Of a stretch of DNA of 7,778 bases, positions 1 to 7,036 are shown piece after piece. Origin of the DNA: an uncultured Ventosimonas sp. (GTDB lineage Bacteria > Pseudomonadota > Gammaproteobacteria > Pseudomonadales > Pseudomonadaceae); NCBI GenBank assembly GCA_945283395.1, contig CALYQH010000058.1, positions 1 through 7,778 of the forward strand, read 5' to 3'. Below the pieces are notes generated by a model, which was not told the origin of the DNA, did not search any database, and was given only the letters and a program-made list of their open reading frames with translations. Numbering within the stretch: position 1 is the stretch's first letter; each line of letters begins with the position of its first letter. The translations under genes were made by a program, and so were the position numbers.

Positions 1-2828
1 ACTGATCTATAAGCTCTATAAGTATCTTGTAGCCAATGAGCATCTTCGGAGGTTAACAAATGAGTATTAGCTAATGCATCTAGAATGCGAATATTATCCG
101 TATAAACAGACAGCTCGGGGTATTGCCAAGACCATGCCAAGGTAGCAAATTGTGTCATAAATTCTATATCTACTATGCCACCGGCATCATGCTTTAAATT
201 AAAAAGTTGTTTAGCTTCAAATGCATTTTCTGCTAAGCCTGCATTAGTTTGTTTAGTTCCCAAGTTATCACGCATTTTACGGCGCATTTCACTGACTTCA
301 GTTTGTAATTGTGTAAGTTCCCTATGTTTGCCGAGAACCTCTTTTCTTATAGCTGTAAAAGCTTCAGCTTCCTCCGTTGCCCCCGTTAATACTCGAGCCC
401 TTACTAAAGCCTGATGTTCCCAGGTCCAAGCTTCTTTTTGTTGATAAATTTGGAAAGCAGTAAGAGAGCTAACTAGTAAACCTGCTGCACCTGAAGGTCT
501 AAGCCGCATATCCACCTCATACAAAATACCTGAGGTAGTTTGGGTAGTGAGAATATGTATAATGCGTTGTCCCAAACGAGTAAAAAATAATGTTGCATCA
601 ATGGACTTACTCCCGTTTGTTTCCGACTGCGGATCAGCATTATGAATAAATACTAAGTCTAGGTCAGAATTATGACCTAGTTCAATACCTCCTACTTTAC
701 CATATCCCACTATAATAAAATCAAGCTCGCATGGCATACCATCAAACCGCAAGGGAACCCCATATTTTTGGGCACAATGGTGCCAAGCTAAGTGTAACAC
801 CTCAGTTAGAATAGCCTCAGCAAGCCACGTTAAATAATCACTAACCTTCATCAAAGGCAATGTACCAGTAATTTCAGAGGCAGCAACTCGGAGTCTATGG
901 GCTAATTTAAAATAACGCAATTCTTCCATTTGGTGTTCCAAATCATCTTCTGGAATACGCGCTAACCGTTGTCTTAATTCGGCTACTAACTCAGCTGCTT
1001 GAGGAGGATTATAAAGTTTACCCTCATTCAACAACTCATCTAACAACATAGGGTAATGAGCTATTTGCTCTGCAATCCAAGGACTTGCTGCACATAACTG
1101 CAATAAGCGTTGTAAGGCACTGGGATTCTCAGTTAGTAATACCAAATAAACAGACCTTCTAGCTACTGCTTCTACTAAAGGCAATACCCTTAATACACTT
1201 AAACTTGGGTCTTGAGACTCATTAGCCATACTTAATAATTTTGGCATAAAAGCATCTAATCTTTCTTTACCTTCTTTTTGAATGGCTCTTAAGTGCGGAC
1301 TATCCCGAAAATCCTTCAATTTATTATAAAGTGTGGCTGCCTCTGCAAAACCAGCCTCTGTTAATTGGCTACAAGCACTAGCTGAATCTACTAAACCTAA
1401 CCATAAAGGTAACCATTCATCCCCTACTGGACGGCTAGCTTGTTGCTCTTCATCTTCTGGGTCAGCTATCACTTGTTTAAAATGCCAATCGACTTTATTC
1501 CTTTGCTCAGTTAAAGCGGTTTGCAAAGTTTGCCAATCGGCATAACCCATCACAAAAGCTACCCTTGCTTGATCTATTAGATTATTAGGTAACATTTGTG
1601 TTTGTTTATCCGCTATGGCTTGAATAGCATGCTCAAGATAACGCAAAAAACAATAACTATTTTTTAACTCAGCCACTACCTTACTTGGCAAATATCCCTC
1701 GCCCGCTAGCGTATCCAATACTGTTAACAAAGTCCTTTGTTGCAGGCTTAAATCTTTACCGCCATGAATCAATTGAAATGCCTGAGCAATAAACTCTATT
1801 TCCCTAATGCCGCCTGCTCCTAGCTTTATATTATCATCCATACCTTTACGTTTAACTTCTTGTTGAATAAGTTGTTTCATCGTACGAAGTGCTTCAATAG
1901 CCGTAAAATCTAAATACCGTCTATATACAAATGGTCGTAATTTAGCTATTAACTCTGCTCCGGCTAGTTGATCTCCTGCTACTACCCTAGCCTTAATCAT
2001 TGCATAGCGCTCCCAATCCCTTCCCTGTGCTTGATAATATTGCTCCATCCCTACAAAACTATATACCAATGGCCCACTAGAACCGTAAGGGCGTAATCTC
2101 ATATCCGTTCTAAACACAAAACCATCAATAGTCATAGCATCCAATGCTTTAATAAGCTTTTGCCCCAACCTAGTGAAAAACTCTTGGTTATCAAGGCTAC
2201 GTTTAGCTTCTTTGGTTTCGCCGCCTTCAGGATAAGAGAAAATCAAATCAATATCAGAAGATAAATTTAACTCTTGTGCACCTAGCTTACCCATACCTAA
2301 CACCACTAAATGCTGGGGTTTGCCACTTTGCCTACCTATCGGTGTCCCCAGTTGTGTTATTTGCTGTTGATATAACCATTGATACGCTTGATCAATACAA
2401 GCATCTGCCAAATCAGAAAGATCTTTACAGGTAATTAATAAATCTGCCTGCCTAGTTAAATCGCGCCAAATAATACGCACCTGCTGCCTATTACGTTCCT
2501 TACGTAGTGCAGTCAACAACTCATCTTCTGTAGTACACTTAGCTACTGCCTTAGCTACTCGTTCTGTTATTTCAACAGTAGACATAGCAACATCTAACTC
2601 ACCACTAGCTTGTAGCTTTATTATAACTGCTGGATTTCGCCTTACCTGTTCAGCCACAAAATCACTAGCGGCCAATACTCTTTGTAATTGACTTTTTTGA
2701 TCTTCAGGCCATGCTTCATAACTAGCTAACAAAGCATGCTCTTTTAATGCCGCTAGAAAAGCATCTAATCCATGTTGCATTGTTGCTTGTAAAGTAATAG
2801 GTAATTCAATTAGCGCGGGCTTGTTCAT
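1..2828 (-). CDS. glnE: Bifunctional glutamine synthetase adenylyltransferase / adenylyl-removing enzyme (3' end outside window)
   Basis: GlnE adds AMP to, and removes it from, a tyrosine of glutamine synthetase, tuning nitrogen assimilation under control of the PII protein in the cytoplasm. The reverse strand reads open for 942 codons from ATG at 2828 to the left edge. Both nucleotidyltransferase domains are visible. The de-adenylylase half has GMGKLGAQELNL followed by SSDIDLIF near residues 175-195. The adenylylase half has GYGKVGGIELGHNSDLDLVF near residues 705-725. Each is followed by the family's conserved GGIxxIEF element (GGIREIEF near 338, GGIVDIEF near 884). The metal-binding DxD pairs are intact in both. 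E. coli GlnE is about 946 residues, so only some tens of C-terminal residues are missing. The ATG is preceded by a weak GGA about 9 bases upstream; in-frame TTG codons lie further up, so the start is likely but not certain. No frameshift or stop was seen. It is transcribed away from the tRNA. Confidence 0.97.
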   Translation of the reverse strand, partial: MNKPALIELPITLQATMQHGLDAFLAALKEHALLASYEAWPEDQKSQLQRVLAASDFVAEQVRRNPAVIIKLQASGELDVAMSTVEITERVAKAVAKCTTEDELLTALRKERNRQQVRIIWRDLTRQADLLITCKDLSDLADACIDQAYQWLYQQQITQLGTPIGRQSGKPQHLVVLGMGKLGAQELNLSSDIDLIFSYPEGGETKEAKRSLDNQEFFTRLGQKLIKALDAMTIDGFVFRTDMRLRPYGSSGPLVYSFVGMEQYYQAQGRDWERYAMIKARVVAGDQLAGAELIAKLRPFVYRRYLDFTAIEALRTMKQLIQQEVKRKGMDDNIKLGAGGIREIEFIAQAFQLIHGGKDLSLQQRTLLTVLDTLAGEGYLPSKVVAELKNSYCFLRYLEHAIQAIADKQTQMLPNNLIDQARVAFVMGYADWQTLQTALTEQRNKVDWHFKQVIADPEDEEQQASRPVGDEWLPLWLGLVDSASACSQLTEAGFAEAATLYNKLKDFRDSPHLRAIQKEGKERLDAFMPKLLSMANESQDPSLSVLRVLPLVEAVARRSVYLVLLTENPSALQRLLQLCAASPWIAEQIAHYPMLLDELLNEGKLYNPPQAAELVAELRQRLARIPEDDLEHQMEELRYFKLAHRLRVAASEITGTLPLMKVSDYLTWLAEAILTEVLHLAWHHCAQKYGVPLRFDGMPCELDFIIVGYGKVGGIELGHNSDLDLVFIHNADPQSETNGSKSIDATLFFTRLGQRIIHILTTQTTSGILYEVDMRLRPSGAAGLLVSSLTAFQIYQQKEAWTWEHQALVRARVLTGATEEAEAFTAIRKEVLGKHRELTQLQTEVSEMRRKMRDNLGTKQTNAGLAENAFEAKQLFNLKHDAGGIVDIEFMTQFATLAWSWQYPELSVYTDNIRILDALANTHLLTSEDAHWLQDTYRAYRS

Positions 2829-3175
2829 AAGTAAATCCAACTTAGCATTAGCCAAAAATTAATTTTTATTAGCTTTCAATATTACTACTAACTAATAGAA
2901 AACCCTATAGAACATAATTTGTTTTATAATTATCTACTATTTTAACTAATAACTATAATTTCATAACCTGTTAATTTTAAAGGTTAATTATTATATTAAG
3001 CTTTTAGCCTAATAACGCCTTTAGTTAAAATTGCTAACTTAGCTATAGCTTAAAGCCCTAACAGCTAAACCGTTTGTACTTTTTAGCTATAAAAACTTAA
3101 CCTAAGCCAATTAAAAAAGGATGAAAGACTAGACTGTTTAAACTGATACCAGTATCATTACACACCCTACTAAAT
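2829..3175. other. Gene-free AT-rich spacer between glnE and tRNA-Arg
   Basis: This divergent spacer holds the upstream regions of glnE (minus strand) and tRNA-Arg (plus strand). It is very AT-rich, with many TTAGC/TAGCT words and stops in every frame I read. One short inverted repeat is visible: TAACCT around 2965 and AGGTTA about 11 bases later. I could not pick out a convincing glnE promoter. The only good promoter is the tRNA one listed separately. Confidence 0.6.
3130..3158 (+). promoter_or_regulatory. Sigma70-type promoter of tRNA-Arg
   Basis: TAGACT (3130-3135) matches the -35 consensus TTGACA at four of six positions. It is followed after exactly 17 bases by TATCAT (3153-3158), which matches TATAAT at five of six. 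Transcription would start near 3165, about 10 bases before the mature tRNA. The stretch right after the -10 box (CACACCC within 3161-3167) is C-rich, a discriminator type typical of growth-rate-controlled stable RNA promoters. The assignment rests on consensus match and position only. Confidence 0.6.
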
Positions 3176-3252
3176 GCACCCGTAGCTCAGCTGGATAGAG
3201 TACTGCCCTCCGAAGGCAGGGGTCGTGGGTTCAACTCCCGCCGGGTGCGCCA
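3176..3252 (+). tRNA. tRNA-Arg, anticodon CCG
   Basis: This is a complete 77-base cloverleaf with encoded CCA. The acceptor stem GCACCCG pairs perfectly with CGGGTGC. Discriminator G and CCA follow. The D arm is GCTC/GAGT. The anticodon stem CTGCC/GGCAG closes the loop CTCCGAA, giving anticodon CCG. The T arm is GTGGG / TTCAACT / CCCGC. It decodes the CGG arginine codon. tRNA 3' ends are common integration sites for tyrosine-integrase elements, and an integrase remnant follows 160 bp downstream in the same orientation. I found no second copy of the tRNA 3' end further right, and no obvious hairpin terminator directly after the gene. Confidence 0.98.
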
Positions 3253-3355
3253 ACAGCACATTTCACCACCCCTCAAAACACCCACCAAACCCTTACGAAA
3301 TAACAATTATTACAAATAGCTTATAACAGCTTAAAACTATATAATTAACTATTAT

Positions 3356-3403
3356 TTGTACCCGATACTGTACCCAAAGTAAAATCCTAACTCACGGGTA
3401 CAA
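3356..3403. repeat. TGTACCC repeat cluster upstream of the integrase remnant
   Basis: Three copies of one word lie in the leader of the integrase fragment. TTGTACCCG (3356-3364) and CTGTACCCA (3368-3376) are direct copies. CGGGTACAA (3395-3403) is the exact reverse complement of the first, giving a perfect 9-bp inverted repeat. The last copy overlaps the ribosome binding site AAGGA (3402-3406). Repeated words here are what one expects of integrase/excisionase arm-type sites or an autoregulatory operator. The binding protein is inferred, not shown. Confidence 0.6.
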
Positions 3404-3412
3404 GGAAATATT

Positions 3413-3547
3413 ATGAAACGGTCACAAATCAAGAAACGTCCACTCTCCGACAGCGTGTTAAGCGCATTAGAAGCAGAAACCAAAGATTATAGAGAAAGAG
3501 ATACTAACAACCTCTATTTTAGGGTACGCACTACAGGTGCGCCATAA
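3413..3547 (+). pseudogene. Truncated tyrosine integrase (N-terminal remnant, DUF4102 type)
   Basis: The 44-codon reading frame starts MKRSQIKKRPLSDSVL and continues through YRERDTNNLYFRVRTTG before TAA at 3545. This is the typical beginning of the large tyrosine recombinases of tRNA-integrating prophages and genomic islands, whose N-terminal arm-binding domain has the pattern (K/R)RPLxDxxL...YxexDxxgLyfRVxxxG. The full family is roughly 400 residues, so the core-binding and catalytic domains (R-H-R-Y) are gone. No continuation was recognised in the following bases. The start is supported by AAGGA six bases upstream. The gene sits just after tRNA-Arg in the same orientation, the usual place for such an integrase. 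It cannot be an active recombinase. Whether the short peptide is made is unknown. Confidence 0.75.
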
Positions 3548-3658
3548 GATCAACAAGTTAGTAAAAATATACTTAATAATAGTAAAGTGGCAGCAAAAAG
3601 ATAGTATTTTTTTCTTACTAATATACTCTATAAACAACAAATTAAAGCCTACTTCTTT

Positions 3659-3686
3659 AATAAGGCTAGCATATGCAAGCCTTATT
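3659..3686 (+). terminator. 28-base inverted repeat, possible intrinsic terminator
   Basis: AATAAGGCT (3659-3667) and AGCCTTATT (3678-3686) form a perfect 9-bp stem around the 10-base centre AGCATATGCA. The centre can extend the stem by GCAT/ATGC after one A-A mismatch. On the plus strand the second arm runs into TTATTTT, so it could end a transcript entering from the tRNA or integrase side. The U-tract is short and interrupted. An operator palindrome is the alternative reading. Confidence 0.4.
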
Positions 3687-3943
3687 TTACAGTTACCATT
3701 GGTCTATTTTGTATTTGAAGAATTTAAAGGCAAATTGGTTATGGAGGCTGTAGGCATCGCTTAAAAGTAGCGTAGTAACTACTTCTGCTATAGTGTGAAG
3801 TATAAATGTGGTATTAGAGATAAACGTGGAGATTGAGTATTGCTTCTATACGCTTTGTAGCTCAATTGTATAATAGGACATTTTCGGTATCGTCTTGGAA
3901 ATCTAATTCTAGTGAAATAAAACGATTGTTAATACCGGTCATT

Positions 3944-4062
3944 ACTTAACTATCATAGTTGAGTCTAGTTTCCTTTTTTAAATAAGGAGGTAGAGCTGTC
4001 TACTGTTTCGCGGACCTATATCTCACAGAAACCGGCACACCTTCCGGTGTTCCCGTATATAG
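3944..4062. other. Cluster of nested inverted repeats (possible structured RNA or element end)
   Basis: Several pairings follow each other closely. ACTTAACTA/TAGTTGAGT (3944-3952 and 3956-3964) is a 9-bp stem with one G-T pair and a 3-base loop, followed by a T-rich run at 3969-3979. GTAGA/TCTAC (3990-3994 and 3999-4003) has a 4-base loop. CTATAT/ATATAG (4016-4021 and 4057-4062) is an outer stem enclosing ACACC/GGTGT (4037-4041 and 4046-4050) with a TTCC loop. The segment from about 4005 to 4065 is clearly richer in G and C than its surroundings. A perfect ribosome-binding-like AAGGAGGT sits at 3985-3991 but has no good start codon after it. I do not recognise an RNA family. Confidence 0.3.
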
Positions 4063-4355
4063 CCCACCATCAATTAAGGCATAACTTATACTATCCACAT
4101 GTTAGAGTAACTTACTATAGTCATGAGTTATTGAGTCACAAATTTTATATTATAGCGTTTGCTCAATTTTTTAATGTAACATTAGTGTTTGTTAACAGCA
4201 AGTTTTTAATAAATTTATTAATTAATAGGTTATTGCTAAAGTTGATTGTTTATATTTAATAAGTTGTTGCTGAAATTAAGCTTAGATCAAGCATTAATTA
4301 TATTAGTAGTTTGCTATTGATTTTTATTAAATTAGAGTTAGGGGTTTAATAGGTT

Positions 4356-4901
4356 ATGCTAAGGTTTTGTTGGTTAATATTTATAGGTGTAAGCCGTAAT
4401 TTTTGTTTTGCTGAACCAGCTGGTAATAATCAAGTAATCTTAGATAAAAAAACTACTGCGCAAGCCGATTGGAAAGTGGGTGAGGTGGTAGCTAAAGGTT
4501 CTATTATACCACGTAATAAGTATATCGCTAATATAGAGAGGATTTTTTTAGGAGTAACAAAGGATGGTTATTATAGAGTACAAGAGTTTTATATTTTATT
4601 AGCTAGCTCTTTTTCTTTAAAAAAATACCCAAAGGGCACAGTTTATTCTGCTCCTTTTAATCTAATTGATAAGGCTGATGTGACACATTTTAATAGTGAT
4701 TATGATGTTAAGAATAAGCGTAATTTGTCTATTTAAGGTGTTTTTAGTCAGTATTGTGATAATGGTCAGTTAAATCTTAGTGGGCAGTATAAGCAGGGTA
4801 AAAAAGTAGGCTATTGGTATTATTATGGGGGAGGTCATAAGGTATACCTTTCTGAATATTATAAAGAAGGTACTTTGGTTAGTAGTAAAAAATTTAATTA
4901 A
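4356..4901 (+). pseudogene. Exported YwqK/MORN-repeat family protein, interrupted by one stop codon
   Basis: The frame opens at ATG 4356, directly after in-frame TAA and TAG codons. It begins with a signal-peptide-like segment, MLRFCWLIFIGVSRNFCFA, with likely cleavage before EPAG. Residues about 60-117 resemble the N-terminal part of small exported YwqK-type proteins (DGYYRVQEFYI, then KKYPKGT and LIDKADVTHF). TAA at 4734-4736 (codon 127) interrupts it, but the same frame continues open for 54 more codons to TAA at 4899. That tail is a classic YwqK/MORN-like module: DNGQLNLSGQYKQGKKVGYW, then YLSEYYKEG. The motif thus lies entirely after the stop, so the intact ancestor was about 181 residues. 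Family members are often annotated as 'YwqK family antitoxin', but the function of exported versions is poorly known and no toxin gene is seen here. The Shine-Dalgarno is weak (AGGGG about 15 bases upstream). A sequencing error or stop readthrough are alternatives to a true pseudogene. Confidence 0.72.
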
Positions 4902-4932
4902 GGTGGTATTTTATTAGCGTTAATATTAAATT

Positions 4933-5146
4933 ATGATAAAAGACATTCAACAATTAATACAATAATTAGCAGTTAATATCAAAACAGAAAAAAATCTTAA
5001 GAAATTATCTGCTATGCTCAATAAACTCACTATTGAGTCTACCTTAACTGCCTAGCTACGATTGCATTCGAGAATAATTAATAAATCGAGTCTATCTTGC
5101 ACTAGGTATTAATTTAAAGAAGCATAAGAAGCTTTTATGTATATAC
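4933..5146 (+). mobile_element. Decayed IS256-family transposase remnant
   Basis: From ATG at 4933 the frame reads MIKDIQQLIQ, then a stop (4963-4965), then LAVNIKTEKNLKKLSAML and NKLTIESTLTA, then a stop (5053-5055). This matches the N-terminus of IS256-type DDE transposases, whose pattern is LAxxIKTExDLxxLSxxLxKLTxExAL(N/T)AEL. After a frame change, 5093-5146 reads YLALGINLKKHKKLLCIY, resembling the YLAIGVNLxGxKELLGxW segment near the catalytic core. The large stretch normally lying between these two segments is missing, along with everything after them. No terminal inverted repeats or target duplication were found. With two stops, a frameshift and an internal deletion, this is an old non-functional fossil. 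IS256-type elements move by copy-out/paste-in transposition. Confidence 0.65.
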
Positions 5147-5353
5147 AGAGGAAAAAGCTTTAATAGCAGAGCTATTTTAAGATTTGTTCAATATCCGAAA
5201 AAAACAAAGTTTACACAAGATATGACTCATGCTTAACTATTCTCTTTTATTAACTAAACTAATGTTAAAGTTAAAAGCCCTATCTTTTTGAAGCATTGTC
5301 AGTAGAATTAGTAAGGCTAATTATAACTTAAGTTTTCACCTATTGGCTGTTAA
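5147..5353. other. Gene-free tail between the IS256 remnant and the transferase gene
   Basis: No gene is supported here. The first part may still be transposase debris, since short readable stretches continue in two frames to about 5235. Close to the transferase stop there is a 6-bp inverted repeat, AATTAG/CTAATT with a 5-base loop, at about 5313-5329. Also present is AAAAG/CTTTT around 5276-5291. Neither has the GC-rich stem plus T-tract of a clear terminator for the minus-strand gene ending at 5354. Confidence 0.45.
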
Positions 5354-7024
5354 TTAGAGATTATTATAAACGTTACTTTTTTCAAATCCTTTTGTTAGCA
5401 CTTCTGTATATTTGTAAACTTTACCATTAGGATGATAAATATATTCACCTTCTCTTTTTGCTTGTTTTACTGTGGTTACGTTTATATCAAATCCTAATAT
5501 CTCAGGTATCACATAGTGGTTGTTGTTGATGTTGTATATGCCGTCTTTAGTTCGGTACTTATCTATAAGTTTAGACATGTTTATCGTATTTTTATTTTGA
5601 TAAATGATAATAGGTATGTTGTATTGTTCTATAGAATTACCAAATACTAATCCATGCCCCTTTGTAACTAGGTCACCATGATCTGGAAAATAAAAAACTA
5701 ATGTATTTTCGTTTTGCTGTTTTACAAATTTAATAATTTTATCCAGCATTCGATCTGTATGATGAATAGACCTATCATAATTAGTGGCTTTTGCAGTAGT
5801 AACTAAGTGTTCATCTTCTTTATCATAGCGGCTCTCATAAGGAATATGACTTCCTAACATATGTAAGATAAAGAATTGTTTTTCACCTTTTTTATATTCT
5901 GTAGCTAGCACTTTAGGTATTGATAGATCATCCCTATCCTTTAATATTTCATTATTTCTATTATTAAAATATTTATCGCTACTTTGTTCTATGGTAGCTA
6001 TATAGCCTGTATAGGGGCCACTTTCATAGGTACTTGAGATCCAAATTGTTTGATAGTTTGCTAATTTAGCCATATCAACCATATTTTTATAATTAAAAAA
6101 TCTCATCTCATCTAATGGTGTTGCAAACGAGAGTACGAATCTTAACGAATCTCTCGTTAAAGCTGCACCTGAAATAATGTTATCAAGTTTGGTTATTTCT
6201 TTATTTTTATAATATTCATCCATTCTTGGAGTTGTTTGATAAGGATATCCATAAAGAGAGTAATGAACTACGGTTGAACTTTCTCCTACTATGATGATTA
6301 CTTTTAAAGGGCTTGCTTTATCTTTATTAAAGACAATACCTTCTGGCCATACATTATGGTTAATTAATTTTTTTTCTTGATATAGTTCGTAAAACTCTGC
6401 AGCTATATAAAATCCATCACCTAAGATTAGTGGATAATCTCTATGATAAAATAATTTTTGAAAATAAATTTTTTTAGATGAATAGTCTGTTTTATTATAA
6501 CCTCCCCATTCAACTAAATAATTTTGGTATTCATCTAATTTAGAGTAAACGCTAAATATAGTAATAAATGCAAGACAAGGAATGAGTAATAAATAAATTT
6601 TAAATTTTAGTTTTTTAATCTCTGACATGGACATAATAAACAGAAAACTAAAAATAATAATACTAGGTATAGCTTTTATAAAAAAAGGCATTGTGGTACC
6701 AGAGGCTATAAATAAATCTGTATCAATGCTAGCACTTAATACGGTGACACTAACACGCTCTCCTGATACTAGTAAGAATGTTAATTCAAGTGAGATAAGT
6801 AAGCTCGTTAAAAAAGCTAATAAATAATTTATAATAAATAATCTAGCTATAACAAAAATAAAAAAAAATATAATTAAGTAATTAGATAATATGTCAATAA
6901 ACTCTCTATTTCCCATGTAATTAATAGTCGACATTAATATAAATAATGTCAGTAAATTCCACTTAGCTTTACTAAGATGTTTCCATAGTTTTAGAAAAGT
7001 ACTTTGTTGATTAAGCACTGCCAT
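5354..7024 (-). CDS. Phosphoethanolamine transferase-like inner-membrane protein (sulfatase fold)
   Basis: This 556-residue protein has the two-part layout of the EptA/CptA/EptC family, which moves phosphoethanolamine from phosphatidylethanolamine to lipid A, LPS core or other envelope targets on the periplasmic face. About five hydrophobic segments lie at residues 22-37, 45-65, 67-88, 112-132 and 142-160. A soluble alkaline-phosphatase-like domain follows. Its motifs are IIIVGESSTVVHYSLYGY (243-260) with the metal and nucleophile site, HMLGSHIPYESRY (388-400), YDRSIHHTDRMLD (417-428), PDHGD (447-451) and GHG (456-458). The usual nucleophile is Thr in GET of EptA/MCR proteins; here the matching residue is Ser249, with Ser250 and Thr251 next. 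SDHGE of the family is PDHGD here. The SLYGYPxxTTP stretch looks closer to CptA than EptA, but the acceptor cannot be told from sequence. AAGGA six bases before the ATG supports the start. It lies 34 bp after mnmE, same strand, probably in one transcript. Confidence 0.92.
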   Translation of the reverse strand: MAVLNQQSTFLKLWKHLSKAKWNLLTLFILMSTINYMGNREFIDILSNYLIIFFFIFVIARLFIINYLLAFLTSLLISLELTFLLVSGERVSVTVLSASIDTDLFIASGTTMPFFIKAIPSIIIFSFLFIMSMSEIKKLKFKIYLLLIPCLAFITIFSVYSKLDEYQNYLVEWGGYNKTDYSSKKIYFQKLFYHRDYPLILGDGFYIAAEFYELYQEKKLINHNVWPEGIVFNKDKASPLKVIIIVGESSTVVHYSLYGYPYQTTPRMDEYYKNKEITKLDNIISGAALTRDSLRFVLSFATPLDEMRFFNYKNMVDMAKLANYQTIWISSTYESGPYTGYIATIEQSSDKYFNNRNNEILKDRDDLSIPKVLATEYKKGEKQFFILHMLGSHIPYESRYDKEDEHLVTTAKATNYDRSIHHTDRMLDKIIKFVKQQNENTLVFYFPDHGDLVTKGHGLVFGNSIEQYNIPIIIYQNKNTINMSKLIDKYRTKDGIYNINNNHYVIPEILGFDINVTTVKQAKREGEYIYHPNGKVYKYTEVLTKGFEKSNVYNNL

Positions 7025-7036
7025 TTATCATCCTTA

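Larger units (their letters stand above)
3548..4355. other. Gene-poor degraded stretch inside the tRNA-Arg scar
   Basis: No recognisable protein is encoded in these roughly 800 bases. Two short open frames on the plus strand (3537-3764, starting at GTG inside the integrase remnant, and 4047-4259, also starting at GTG) have no recognisable motif and unconvincing starts. I do not call them genes. Visible structure is limited to a 28-base inverted repeat near 3660, a 74-base tRNA-like piece at 3851-3924, and a chain of hairpins at 3944-4062 in a locally GC-richer patch. From about 4130 to 4355 the sequence is extremely AT-rich. This is most likely decayed cargo of the element that brought the integrase. 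Confidence 0.6.

Noticed and set aside
175..1545. Plus-strand open frames at 175-414 and 1333-1545
   Set aside because: They are antisense shadows of glnE, whose conserved motifs are on the minus strand.
3537..3764. 75-codon plus-strand frame starting at GTG inside the integrase remnant
   Set aside because: No ribosome binding site, no recognisable motif, low-complexity AT-rich composition, and it contains the 28-base palindrome. It is most likely an accidental open frame.
4047..4259. 70-codon plus-strand frame starting at GTG
   Set aside because: The start lies in the stem of a hairpin with no Shine-Dalgarno nearby, and the translation is dominated by AT-rich codons without a family signature.
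3253..5353. A second copy of the tRNA 3' end marking the right end of the island
   Set aside because: I looked for copies of the T-arm and acceptor sequence of tRNA-Arg downstream and found none; the few CCGG words present do not extend into a match.
6627..6827. Plus-strand open frame within the transferase gene
   Set aside because: It is antisense to the membrane segments of the minus-strand transferase gene, with no independent support.
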